Position numbers and translations under genes: made by a program
Assembly (NCBI RefSeq): GCF_020886695.1
Contig: NZ_AP024485.1
Coordinates: 1,745,001-1,809,000 of the forward strand
DNA from: Pseudodesulfovibrio sediminis
GTDB lineage: Bacteria > Desulfobacterota > Desulfovibrionia > Desulfovibrionales > Desulfovibrionaceae
Reading direction: 5' to 3'
Length of the DNA: 64,000 nucleotides
The notes under the pieces: generated by a model
What the model was told of the DNA's origin: nothing
Seen by the model: only the letters and a program-made list of their open reading frames with translations
The model's database searches: none
Shown here: one piece after another, positions 1 to 8,483 of the stretch
Layout: the number at the start of each line of letters is the position of its first letter
Numbering within the stretch: the stretch's first letter is position 1

Positions 1-2
1 GC

Positions 3-98
3 GGAATAAAAAAGGACGCCGCCGACCAGCTTGGCATCAGCCGTCGCGCCATCCATTACAAAATCAAGAAATACGGCATCGGAGAATCTGACATCTAA
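3..98 (+). CDS. C-terminal end of an NtrC-type sigma-54 regulator (partial)
   Basis: The last 31 codons of a gene that begins before the window. The peptide contains DAADQLGISRRAIHYKIKKY, which is the Fis-type helix-turn-helix found at the extreme C terminus of sigma-54 activators: the pattern AAxxLGISRRxxxYKIKKYGI is characteristic. It should bind DNA upstream of sigma-54 promoters. Only the DNA-binding tip is visible, so the sensory domain and target cannot be judged. The frame closes with TAA at 96-98. Confidence 0.8.
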   Translation, partial: GIKKDAADQLGISRRAIHYKIKKYGIGESDI

Positions 99-205
99 CC
101 CTTTATTATTTTATTTTGCCGCTATCACAGGCTTGCGCCATCCAAATGTATTGGTATATATAAACAGATCCACAAAGCCAAACAATGTGATGATTCTGGA
201 GAGAC

Positions 206-1168
206 ATGAGCGACACAAATATTCTGCTTGAATCCGGCACCAACGAGCTGGAAATCGTCGAGTTTTATCTTGACGAATCCCGACCAAGCGGCAACTACCG
301 GGGCTACTACGGGATCAACGTGGCCAAGGTGCTGGAAATTATCCAGATGCCCAGCCTGACCGAGATGCCGGAAGCGGCACACCCGGCCGTACTCGGCGCC
401 TTCAATCTGCGCAACGAAATCATTCCGCTCATTGATCTGGCCATGTGGCTGAACAAGGACCGGGCCGACAGTGAAGCACCCAAGGTCATCGTCACCGAGT
501 TCAATCGCACCAAATCCGCCTTTCTGGTCTCCGGCGTCACCCGCATCCACCGTATCGGCTGGCAGGAAGTGGAAGCACCCACCAAATATGTCTCTTCCCT
601 GACGGTCAATTCCATCACTGGTGTGGTCAAGTTCACCGATCGCATCATCTTCATTCTCGACATGGAAAAAATCTGCATGGAGCTGAACCCCAACGCTGTG
701 CAGCTGGAAGAACCCGACATCACGACCCCGGACGGGATCGCCCAAAAGGAATATCGCATCCTTCTGGCCGACGACTCCTCCATGGCCCGCAACATGATTG
801 CCGGCATCCTGACCAAGGCGGGATTCATTGTTCACGCCGAAGAAAACGGACAATTCGCGTGGAACCACCTCATGCGGCTCAAACGGAAGGCCGAAGAATC
901 GGGGCAACCACTGTCCCGTTTCATAAACCTGATCGTCTCCGATATTGAGATGCCGTCCATGGACGGCCACTCCCTGACCAGACAGATCAAGGAAGACCCG
1001 GAATTGCGTCATTTGCCGATAATCCTCTGCTCCTCCATCATCACCGAGACCCTGCACCACAAGGGTATCGCCGTGGGTGCCGACGACCAGATTTCCAAGG
1101 CTGAGCTCAGCGAATTGGTCAACCGCGCCTGCAAGCTCCTGGGAGACAGTGCATGCGAAACCGCATGA
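206..1168 (+). CDS. cheV: CheV-type chemotaxis protein (CheW domain plus receiver)
   Basis: This 320-residue protein has the CheV architecture. Residues about 10-175 form a CheW-like coupling domain (GINVAKVLEIIQMP, LGAFNLRNEIIPLIDL). Residues about 188-315 form a response-regulator receiver (LLADDSSMARNMI, phosphoacceptor Asp in IVSDIEMPSMDG, Lys in the ISKAE segment). Proteins of this family couple chemoreceptors to CheA and adjust signalling through phosphorylation. It acts in the cytoplasm at the receptor array. The ATG at 206 follows GGAGAGAC, a good ribosome-binding site. The next gene starts 11 bases after its stop and may be co-transcribed. Confidence 0.93.
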   Translation: MSDTNILLESGTNELEIVEFYLDESRPSGNYRGYYGINVAKVLEIIQMPSLTEMPEAAHPAVLGAFNLRNEIIPLIDLAMWLNKDRADSEAPKVIVTEFNRTKSAFLVSGVTRIHRIGWQEVEAPTKYVSSLTVNSITGVVKFTDRIIFILDMEKICMELNPNAVQLEEPDITTPDGIAQKEYRILLADDSSMARNMIAGILTKAGFIVHAEENGQFAWNHLMRLKRKAEESGQPLSRFINLIVSDIEMPSMDGHSLTRQIKEDPELRHLPIILCSSIITETLHHKGIAVGADDQISKAELSELVNRACKLLGDSACETA

Positions 1169-1178
1169 GAACCAACCC

Positions 1179-2771
1179 ATGAGCCTTAAAATCGCTAAAA
1201 AATATTTTGCGTATGTGGCAAAGCAATTCCCGGTCATGTGCGCATCCGGTGCTTTTCCCATGCTGCCGCCCGTAACGGACTCCTCCAAGTGGATGGACAG
1301 ATTGGATGATCTCTCGCAAAAAGGGATCGCCAAACACGTTGCCACACTGACTCAATACAAAGAGAGCTTCCTGAATTCTGCGGCCAAGGCCGCCTCTCCC
1401 GAGGCCGAAGCACAGGCGCAAGCGCTAGCCCTGAGCGCCGGCGGCGCCATCGCGGAGCTTGATCAGATCCGCGCTTGGGAAAAGATGCCCGAGCTTTACC
1501 TGAGTGTGGCTTTCACCGGCCTTGAACAGGCTGCGGACCTCCCTGCCAAAAACGACAAGGTTCTTCAGAAACGCTTCATGAAACGCCTCAGGGAGATTCC
1601 CGGCCTGCTGGAACAGGGTACCAACAATGTTGAAGCCATCAGTTCGTCCAGTCGAGCCACGTCCCAGACCATGATCCGGGATTGCGCCCGCTACCTGACC
1701 AACCTTGGCAACAGTGACCTCGGACAGGTGGGCAAAACCCCCAGATTTCTTGCCGACGCACTGGCCGCGCTCAAGGAGTACGACCGCTTCGTCACGACCA
1801 GACCTGAAGTCATGGATAATCAGGGGCCGTCTTTTGCCTATCTGGCAGAGCACGTCTACGGCACGGACAAATCTCCCGAACAGATTCTGGCCATTGCCGA
1901 AGAAGAGTGGGACTGCCGTCTGGCTTCGCTCGCCTGGTTTGAATCCGAAATCGGACAAGGCAAAGGCTGGCGTGAGCTGTACGACGAATATGCAGGGCCG
2001 GTCATTGACGACATGGAAGCGCTGGATGTTGTCATCCGGGAAATCCATCGCCTCCGCAATTTCGTGCTGGAGACCGCCCTGCCCGGCGTGTTTACCAATA
2101 CCGGGCTGCGAATTGAGCCACAACCCCTGCACATGGCCTCGACCCTGCGCCCCATCCACCACGATCCGGCTCTGGGCGCCTGGGAGAACGAGCCGTCACG
2201 GTGTTATGCCTCCCCACAAATTTTTTCCGGGCGCGGCTTCCGGGACAACCCGATGCAACTGGCCAGAGCCCGTAAGGAATTCCCCTTTTCCGTGGCCAGC
2301 CAGACCTACCCGGGGCGGCACCTGCTGGATTCCCAGCGCCGGAGTCTCGGTGACTCCCCGCTCTCACAGGTGACCAACCCGCTGTTCATGGCCGGTTGGT
2401 TGGCTTTTGCCGAAAATCTGCTGGAGGAACTCGGCTACCTGGAATTTCCGCTGGATCGACTGGTCCACCACAAGCGGGGACTCGCTCGCGCCGGGCTGGC
2501 CATGGTCGACGCCGGACTGGCCACTGAAACCATGGATCAGCAGCGGTGCATGTCCATTCTCAAGACCGCGGGGTACTCCACCACCGAAGCCCTGAACCAC
2601 ATCTTGAGCATTCGGCTCGCACCGGCTGAACGGGCCATGCCCATCCTCGGGTTGCACGAGATAACCTCGCTCCGAAAGGCGTCCAGAATGGATCTTGGCC
2701 CATTCTGTACCGCTCTGTTCGCAGGGGGTCAGCTCCCGTTCCACCAGATCAGACGGCACATGGGATTCTAA
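1179..2771 (+). CDS. DUF885-like protein with altered metal-binding motif
   Basis: About 530 residues. The ATG at 1179 is preferred because the longer frame overlaps cheV. The C-terminal half follows the DUF885 pattern (putative zinc peptidases): PGRHLLDSQR, then AGWLAFAENLLEELGYLEFP, then LARAGLAMVDAGL, ending with a region rich in LRxxA and lPfhqIR. DUF885 enzymes normally carry HExxPGHHLQ. Here the segment reads SQTYPGRHLL, so the first His and Glu are replaced while the later Glu in the FAENLLEE stretch remains. This suggests a catalytically dead or repurposed member. No signal peptide is visible. Its place behind cheV hints at a signalling or motility role, but that is only context. Confidence 0.6.
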   Translation: MSLKIAKKYFAYVAKQFPVMCASGAFPMLPPVTDSSKWMDRLDDLSQKGIAKHVATLTQYKESFLNSAAKAASPEAEAQAQALALSAGGAIAELDQIRAWEKMPELYLSVAFTGLEQAADLPAKNDKVLQKRFMKRLREIPGLLEQGTNNVEAISSSSRATSQTMIRDCARYLTNLGNSDLGQVGKTPRFLADALAALKEYDRFVTTRPEVMDNQGPSFAYLAEHVYGTDKSPEQILAIAEEEWDCRLASLAWFESEIGQGKGWRELYDEYAGPVIDDMEALDVVIREIHRLRNFVLETALPGVFTNTGLRIEPQPLHMASTLRPIHHDPALGAWENEPSRCYASPQIFSGRGFRDNPMQLARARKEFPFSVASQTYPGRHLLDSQRRSLGDSPLSQVTNPLFMAGWLAFAENLLEELGYLEFPLDRLVHHKRGLARAGLAMVDAGLATETMDQQRCMSILKTAGYSTTEALNHILSIRLAPAERAMPILGLHEITSLRKASRMDLGPFCTALFAGGQLPFHQIRRHMGF

Positions 2772-2797
2772 CGAACTGTTTAGTGAAGATAAGGTGT

Positions 2798-4579
2798 CTA
2801 CAGACTTGCGCACTCGGAGAGTTCCGAGAGATGTGAGATGCGAGTAACCTTGACTCGTTCGGACAACGCTTCGATGTACTCAAGGTTTTCCAGAAAGAAT
2901 GTGGCAAGGTCGACGTCCAGTTTGCCTTCCTCGACTTCCAGATTGAGGATTTTCACTGCCTCGGAACGGGTGAAAGCCGGTTTGTAGTGCCGGTCCTGGG
3001 TCACGGCATCATAGATATCCACGATTGCCATCATCCGACTCTGAATCAATATTTCATCACCACGCAATTGGTCCGGATACCCGGAGCCATCCATACGTTC
3101 ATGGTGCTGACGAATGATGGTCAACATATTGGAATAATTCTCGTGCATGGGGATGTGCTGCAGAATACGTTCACTCTCTGCCGGGTGGCGTTGAATCTCC
3201 CTGCGCTCATCCTGCGTCAGATTGCCGTATGTGAGCAGCAGATGCTCCAGCTCCTCTTCATACAGCAGGGGGATATCGTTTTCGCTGCCATGCAAAACCT
3301 GCTTGCCCAGCGACTTGATGAACAGCAGGTCTTCCTCGCTCGGTGTCATGGCCTTGTTAACGGCAGTCACCCGTTCAAAGGCCTGAACCCAGTCAAAGTC
3401 CCCGAACTCTCCCATGAGCTGGAAGCGGGCGCGCACGACATCAAGGCGCGGCTTTGACAAACGGGTATTCTTGGTCAGAACCTCTTCCTTGATACCGATC
3501 TTTCCGACGTCATGCAGAATACCCGCATAGTAGATTTCCCGCAGGTCTTCGTTGGAGAACATCCTGTCTTCATGGCCGCCATTCTCGTTCATGGCCTGAG
3601 CAAACGCCACCCCCAGATGGGCGACCCGTTCGGAATGACCAGCAGTATACGGGTCCCGTGAATCAATGGCCTCGGCCAAAGCCTGCAAAATAGCATTCAT
3701 GAGCCGTTGCACGCCTTCGAAGTTGAAGGCGTTGCTAACGGAAAGTCCGGCCACCGAAGCCAGGGTCGTCAGGTTACGAAGATGCGCGGCCTCAAACACG
3801 CCCGTGTTTTCCGAAGCCAGCACAAGGACACCTTCGCACCGGTTGGGCGAAATGATCGGGACGATTGCCAGGGAACCCATCCCACGCACGCCATCGCTCC
3901 ACCGAGGGTCCCGGCTCAGGTTGTTGACGATCTCCCCTTTACCTGAGCTGGCCACGGCATGAAACAGGTTGCTGGAGGCCATTGCCCGCAGATTGACACT
4001 GAGAGGGAAACCGAACTGAGCTGCCAACTGATAATTCATACTGGTTGGATCCATAAGAAATATCATGCCCAACTCACCGGGATAATTCTCCAACCGGCAT
4101 TCATCAATAAGAGCATTGACCACGTCCCGCATGTGCAGCGACGTGTTGATTTTGGGAACGGAACGGTGAAGAAGGGCCAACTCTCGATACTTGGACAGCG
4201 CTTCGTCGGCCAAGGAGCGTCTGGCCCGCTCCATATCGATGAGTTCCTGAATGGAATAAACCACGAAACCGAGCAATCTTTCACACTCGTTTCTGTCTAC
4301 CGAATCGCACCCAGGCTGCATCCGGACACTCAAAAGTCCAGAGTGGATTTCATCAAAATAGATAGGGGAAGAAATGACACCGGGATCGTCTTCGCCGAAT
4401 CCTTCAAAGGACTCGGCTCCTTCCACAATGACAACCTCACCCTCGTAACTGATGGCTAAAGGACATTTTCCACCAACCAGCACATGGGCCTTGCGCAAAA
4501 AATTTCTGAGTACGCCAGGGCGTATATACTTTTTAAGAGGCGTCATAAAGGATACCGTCTGACCTAATATCCAATTCAC
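2798..4579 (-). CDS. GAF and HD-GYP domain protein (probable cyclic-di-GMP phosphodiesterase)
   Basis: 593 residues starting from a GTG that overlaps the stop of the upstream receiver gene, so the two are translationally coupled. The middle third resembles a GAF sensor domain (LASVAGLSVSNAFNF region). The C-terminal domain is HD-GYP: TAGHSERVAHLG, the metal-binding HDVGK, and QHHERMDGSGYP. The HD-GYP part has a long insertion between HDVGKIGI and the following RHPAESERIL helix. Family members hydrolyse cyclic di-GMP. An alternative start at 4546 (MTPLKKYIRPG) is possible. It probably works with the single-domain receiver encoded just upstream. Confidence 0.88.
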   Translation of the reverse strand: MNWILGQTVSFMTPLKKYIRPGVLRNFLRKAHVLVGGKCPLAISYEGEVVIVEGAESFEGFGEDDPGVISSPIYFDEIHSGLLSVRMQPGCDSVDRNECERLLGFVVYSIQELIDMERARRSLADEALSKYRELALLHRSVPKINTSLHMRDVVNALIDECRLENYPGELGMIFLMDPTSMNYQLAAQFGFPLSVNLRAMASSNLFHAVASSGKGEIVNNLSRDPRWSDGVRGMGSLAIVPIISPNRCEGVLVLASENTGVFEAAHLRNLTTLASVAGLSVSNAFNFEGVQRLMNAILQALAEAIDSRDPYTAGHSERVAHLGVAFAQAMNENGGHEDRMFSNEDLREIYYAGILHDVGKIGIKEEVLTKNTRLSKPRLDVVRARFQLMGEFGDFDWVQAFERVTAVNKAMTPSEEDLLFIKSLGKQVLHGSENDIPLLYEEELEHLLLTYGNLTQDERREIQRHPAESERILQHIPMHENYSNMLTIIRQHHERMDGSGYPDQLRGDEILIQSRMMAIVDIYDAVTQDRHYKPAFTRSEAVKILNLEVEEGKLDVDLATFFLENLEYIEALSERVKVTRISHLSELSECASL

Positions 4580-4956
4580 AGATCAAGCAATTCCTTGGAG
4601 ACCCGCAGAATTTCGTCTGGATCAAAAGGCTTGGTCATATACATCATCGCGCCGAGCTCCAGTCCCTGCTTACGGTCAACCTCCTGCCCCTTGGCGGTGA
4701 GCAATATGATTTTGACATCATCAAGAGTGGTATCTTCCTTGACGATACGACACACTTCGTAGCCGTTCATCTTGGGCATCATGATATCCAGAAAAACAAG
4801 ATCTGGCCGTTTTTCACGAATGAATTCCAACCCTTCTTCACCATCCGAGGCCGTGAACAAATCCACTTCAAACTCATCTTCAAGCTCTTCCAAGGTCTGC
4901 TCAAGCAACATCTTGATATGGACCTCGTCATCGACAATGAGGATTTTCTTGGCCAT
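4576..4956 (-). CDS. Single-domain response regulator (CheY-like receiver)
   Basis: 126 residues, one receiver domain and nothing else. Visible are the acidic pocket (IVDDEVHIKMLL), the phosphoacceptor Asp in LVFLDIMMPKMNGYEV, the Thr/Ala-Lys switch (ILLTAKGQ) and the conserved Lys in MTKPFDPDEIL. AAAGGAG lies 7 bases before the ATG. The stop overlaps the start of the HD-GYP gene by 4 bases, so this receiver is likely to deliver a phosphorylation signal to that enzyme. Confidence 0.92.
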   Translation of the reverse strand: MAKKILIVDDEVHIKMLLEQTLEELEDEFEVDLFTASDGEEGLEFIREKRPDLVFLDIMMPKMNGYEVCRIVKEDTTLDDVKIILLTAKGQEVDRKQGLELGAMMYMTKPFDPDEILRVSKELLDL

Positions 4957-5535
4957 TATATACTCCTTTACAGGATCATTTTGTTCTTTTTGCGCCTGTT
5001 ATCTTAGTCTTTTAATGCGAACTATGCCATAAAACACGCTCTCTGCGCAATCGCAATAATACCTTGTGAGAGTATAATTATTTACTAAAATGCAGACAAA
5101 ACCGCCGCCGGAAAGTCCGGCCTGCCTGTTCATATTTTAAAGTATACCCGCACCCTCGGCAATGAAAATGAATATAACGACAGTTGGCCCCCTGTCCAGA
5201 ATGATATGAAAAAGCATTCAATCCGATACCGGACAGACACAAAACAGCGCACAAGCCCCGGCCTGAAGACAAGCTTATACGCATTCTTATGCCACAGCAT
5301 GACAATCCGCCACAACAAGATAAATATTTTCATTCAATACAGCAGGTTAAGAGACAGACAGGTGCCCCTGCCTCCGCGACAAAGCAAGCAATTCTCCCTA
5401 TGACGGCACCCCCTTTCCATGCTTGCAATGGACTGCCATGTCTAGTAATTCATCTACCGCACAATGCAGCATCGAAACACGTCGATCGCCTGCTGTGCCC
5501 AAACTGAAAACATCCATCAGGAGAACGTGACCGCC
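4957..5535. other. Intergenic region between divergent receiver and glmS-like genes
   Basis: About 580 bases separate the two divergent genes. The part next to the receiver gene is AT-rich (around 4960-5100) and should hold promoters for both sides. A GCCGCCGGAAAGTCCGGC stretch near 5104 could form a small hairpin. Short open frames here (for example 5289-5507) have no recognisable domain and I do not call them genes. Confidence 0.4.
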
Positions 5536-8361
5536 ATGTGTGGAATCGCCAGTTTCTTAAGTAATAAAAATTGGTTGGAAATACCGGATAACACCTGGAT
5601 CAAGGACCTGAACGCCTCGCTCAACGACGTGGCCGACGGAACGGACCTGCTCCGGGCCGCACCAGCCCTGCAGACGTTGACAGACAGGTTCTACGATCTC
5701 ATGACCTTTGGCCTGCACATGCAGTTGGTCGCCGAACCTGAAACCCTGACCGCGCTCTCTTCTGTCCGCGACACCATTCGGAACCTGCGCAACGCCGCCG
5801 CTGTCAAGCTGGAGCAAGGCCCGCGCACGGACGAGCTGGAAGCCCTGCGCGAATCCCTGGACGACTATCTTTGGCAGATCGACAAGGAAGTGCTCCAGAA
5901 CGTGGACCGCACGCTGGCCATCATGCCCGCCGAACTGGCCGAAAATCATGCCGCGCGTGACCGCCATTTTCTGGCCTGGGGCACCGAGCAGATCCTCGAA
6001 TCCATCGACAAGCTCGAAGTGCGGGGCCGCGACTCCGCCGGTGTGGCCGTGGCCTTTATCCTGCCCAAGGGCAAAGACCCTGAACTCGCCCTGACCAAGA
6101 CACAGAAAGACGAGCTCGACATCCGTTCCTCCATCGACAACGCAGACACCCGACAGGTGTTGGTACGCAAGCTGCCCGATGGCCGCATAGCCTGCCGGTT
6201 CCTCTACAAAGTGGCGCAACTGGTCGGCCAACTGGGCGACAACGGCAGCGCACTGCGCAATTTCATCGTTGCCGACGAGCTGCTCTGGTCCATGGCCGAA
6301 GGACTCGAGACCCTGAACATCATCGCCCACACACGCTGGGCCAGCAACGGCATCATCTCCGTTCCCAACTGCCACCCGGTAGACGGTCTTGTTGAAGGCG
6401 ACATGTCCACCGGTCTGGAAAAGACCATGTTTGTGCTCAACGGTGACGTGGACAACTACCGCACACTGGTTGAGGAGACCGTCATCTCCAAAGGGGCGCA
6501 CATCCCGTCAGCCATTTCCACGGACGCCAAGATTCTGCCCGTGCTCTTCCACCTGGGCGTGGGCGAAGAAGGCGACGCCGAAACCCGGTTCCGCAGCGTC
6601 CTCAAACGATGCGAAGGCTCACTGGCCGTGGTCATGCAGAACCTGTCCGATTTCGACTCCCAGTTCCTGGCACAGAAAGGATCGGGCCAGTCCTTTTACA
6701 TCGGACTGACTCAGGACGGCTGGCTGGTGGCGTCCGAAGCCTATGGCATGGCCGCTCGCGCCCGGTCTTCCTACCCCATCGCCGTGCACCGGCAGGGCGG
6801 CGTGTCCGTGGTCCTGCGCGACTCGGACCCGGCAGGCAGCGTGCCTGTTGCCCGCTACCTCGACACAGGCGAAGGCGTGGAGCTGAAAGAAGAAAAGATC
6901 GAAATTTTCTCCAGAGATATCTTCCGGGGCAAGTACACCCACTACATCGAAAAAGAAATTCATGAGGCATCCGAGTCCGTGCGCAACACCCTGCACGGCA
7001 AGTACCTCAAGAAAAACGACATCATCGAGTTCCTGCCCGAAGGGTTCGGCAACGGCCCCGCATTGGTCGACCGGTTCCAGAACGCGAACATGCCCATCAA
7101 GCGCATCATCTGCGTGGGACAGGGCACTGCTGCCGTGGCCGCCATGGCCGTGGCGCAGCTGCTCCGGCGTTCGCTGGCCGGGACCTCGCTCATCATTGAA
7201 TCGTATACCGGGTCCGAACTTATCGGTTTTCTGGGCGACGAACGCATGGACGACGTTTTCCTGATCCCGGTATCCCAGTCCGGCACCACCACGGACACCA
7301 ACCGCGTGGTGGACCTGTGCCGCGACCGTGGCGCGTGGGTCAACTGCATCGTCAACCGGCGCAACTCCCCGCTGGTCCAGAAATCCGATTCCTATATCTA
7401 CACCTCCAATGGGCGCGACGTGGAAATGGCTGTGGCCTCCACCAAGGCGTTCTATTCGCAGATAGCGGCTGGCAAACTCCTCTCCCTGTGGCTGGCTGAC
7501 GTGCTCTTCACCATGGACAGTGCTGCCATCCTCACCGAAATCAAGGCCCTTGAGACATTGCCCGATGCCATCGACCGCGTACTGGAGACCAAGGAAGCCA
7601 TCGGTGAAGTCGCCAAGAAATACGCCCCCATTCATCGCTATTGGGCGCTGGTCGGCAATGGCGCCAACTGCATCGCGGCCCAGGAAGTGCGTATCAAGCT
7701 GTCCGAACTCTGCTACAAATCCATCCCCTGCGATGTGACCGAAGACAAGAAACACATCGACCTCTCCACTGAGCCGCTGACGCTGGTCATGGCCTCTGAT
7801 CTGCCTGAAATGGTGGTCATGGACACGGTGAAGGAAGCGACCATCTTCAAAGCGCACAACGGTTCGCCCATTGTTTTCTGCGCCGAGGATGAGACCCGCT
7901 TCGATGGCGTAGCCGAAGCGACCATCAAGGTCCCCCGCGTGGGCGGCGGCCTCGATTTCGTACTGGAAACAGTCGCGGGACACTGGTGGGGCGTAATGGC
8001 CGCCAAAGCCATAGACGCTCATGCCGAGCCGTTCCGCAAGGCCCGCGTCCTCATCGGAAAAATGATCGACGGCAGTGCCGACTGGGACAGGAATACCCTG
8101 CTGGTCGCGCTCAACAAGTGCAACGAACGCATTGCAGCAGGCGCCACCGACTCGGCCCTGCCCGCTCGGGTTGCCGCGGCACTGGCCAACTACATGCTCT
8201 GGCTGATCAACCAATCCTCAGACATCTGTGTCACCGAAGCACGGCTGGCCGACATCCTCACGGTCCTGAACAAGGCCATTGAAGAAATGACCCGCCCCAT
8301 CGACACCATCCGTCACCAGGCCAAGACCGTCACGGTCGGCATCAGCCGCCCGCAGCAGTAA
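5536..8361 (+). CDS. Large GlmS-like protein: glutamine amidotransferase plus two SIS domains
   Basis: 941 residues beginning Met-Cys-Gly-Ile; the Cys must become N-terminal to act as nucleophile in class II amidotransferases, which fixes the start at 5536 (AGGAGAAC upstream). The N-terminal half is stretched by insertions but keeps HTRWASNG, FVLNGDVDNY and the STDAKIL region. Residues about 530-690 form SIS domain 1 (VSQSGTTTDT, AVASTKAF). A second SIS-type domain follows (LVGNGANCIAAQE). GlmS makes glucosamine 6-phosphate from fructose 6-phosphate and glutamine and is usually about 610 residues, so this is a long variant or a paralogue. The C terminus (HQAKTVTVG) matches the AKSVTVE end of GlmS, the DNA that TnsD of Tn7 recognises. 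A Tn7-like element is inserted directly behind it. Confidence 0.88.
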   Translation: MCGIASFLSNKNWLEIPDNTWIKDLNASLNDVADGTDLLRAAPALQTLTDRFYDLMTFGLHMQLVAEPETLTALSSVRDTIRNLRNAAAVKLEQGPRTDELEALRESLDDYLWQIDKEVLQNVDRTLAIMPAELAENHAARDRHFLAWGTEQILESIDKLEVRGRDSAGVAVAFILPKGKDPELALTKTQKDELDIRSSIDNADTRQVLVRKLPDGRIACRFLYKVAQLVGQLGDNGSALRNFIVADELLWSMAEGLETLNIIAHTRWASNGIISVPNCHPVDGLVEGDMSTGLEKTMFVLNGDVDNYRTLVEETVISKGAHIPSAISTDAKILPVLFHLGVGEEGDAETRFRSVLKRCEGSLAVVMQNLSDFDSQFLAQKGSGQSFYIGLTQDGWLVASEAYGMAARARSSYPIAVHRQGGVSVVLRDSDPAGSVPVARYLDTGEGVELKEEKIEIFSRDIFRGKYTHYIEKEIHEASESVRNTLHGKYLKKNDIIEFLPEGFGNGPALVDRFQNANMPIKRIICVGQGTAAVAAMAVAQLLRRSLAGTSLIIESYTGSELIGFLGDERMDDVFLIPVSQSGTTTDTNRVVDLCRDRGAWVNCIVNRRNSPLVQKSDSYIYTSNGRDVEMAVASTKAFYSQIAAGKLLSLWLADVLFTMDSAAILTEIKALETLPDAIDRVLETKEAIGEVAKKYAPIHRYWALVGNGANCIAAQEVRIKLSELCYKSIPCDVTEDKKHIDLSTEPLTLVMASDLPEMVVMDTVKEATIFKAHNGSPIVFCAEDETRFDGVAEATIKVPRVGGGLDFVLETVAGHWWGVMAAKAIDAHAEPFRKARVLIGKMIDGSADWDRNTLLVALNKCNERIAAGATDSALPARVAAALANYMLWLINQSSDICVTEARLADILTVLNKAIEEMTRPIDTIRHQAKTVTVGISRPQQ

Positions 8362-8363
8362 CT

Positions 8364-8368
8364 CTTTT
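8364..8368. repeat. Target-site duplication CTTTT, glmS side
   Basis: The five bases CTTTT directly precede the TGTGGGAG end at 8369 and recur at 36968-36972 directly after the other end. A 5-bp duplication is the hallmark of Tn7 transposition. Confidence 0.93.
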
Positions 8369-8434
8369 TGTGGGAGAACAATAAAGTTGTTAACTACACA
8401 ATAAAGTCGTTAACAGCACAATAAAGTTGTTAAC
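8369..8434. repeat. Tn7-like right end with three TnsB-binding sites
   Basis: After the terminal TGTGGGAGA come three near-identical 17-mers, ACAATAAAGTTGTTAAC at 8378-8394 and 8418-8434 and ACAATAAAGTCGTTAAC at 8398-8414, repeating every 20 bp. Tn7 itself carries ACAATAAAGTCTTAAACT-type repeats in its right end. The tnsA promoter probably lies within or beside these repeats. Confidence 0.93.
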
Positions 8435-8483
8435 AAAAGCCGCTCCGGTTGCTATAAAGATGGCAAACTAGGAGCGGCTTTTT
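8435..8483 (+). promoter_or_regulatory. Hairpin that hides the tnsA ribosome-binding site
   Basis: AAAAGCCGCTCC (8435-8446) is perfectly complementary to GGAGCGGCTTTT (8471-8482), one base before the tnsA ATG at 8484. The right arm contains AGGAG, the ribosome-binding site. A transcript entering from outside would fold and mask it. The same hairpin, with one wobble pair and an extra CTGG/CCAG extension, precedes the tnsA remnant at 37112. Protection against read-through expression is known for several insertion sequences; its role here is inferred. Confidence 0.65.

Noticed and set aside
125-1345. Long minus-strand frame opposite cheV
   Set aside because: No protein motifs; it is the mirror of a well-supported cheV reading. 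Likewise for the long minus frames at 5557-6501, 6619-8214, 49276-50529 and 58328-59695, which oppose glmS-like, deacetylase and ilvD genes.
5289-5507. Short frame before the glmS-like gene
   Set aside because: Rich in Pro, His and Gln, no ribosome-binding site, and it extends into the leader of the real gene.
8378-8434. Regularly spaced repeats looked at first like a CRISPR array
   Set aside because: The 17-bp units are separated by only 3 bases, carry no spacers, and lie exactly at a transposon end; there are no cas genes. They are TnsB sites. The same holds for 36981-37057.
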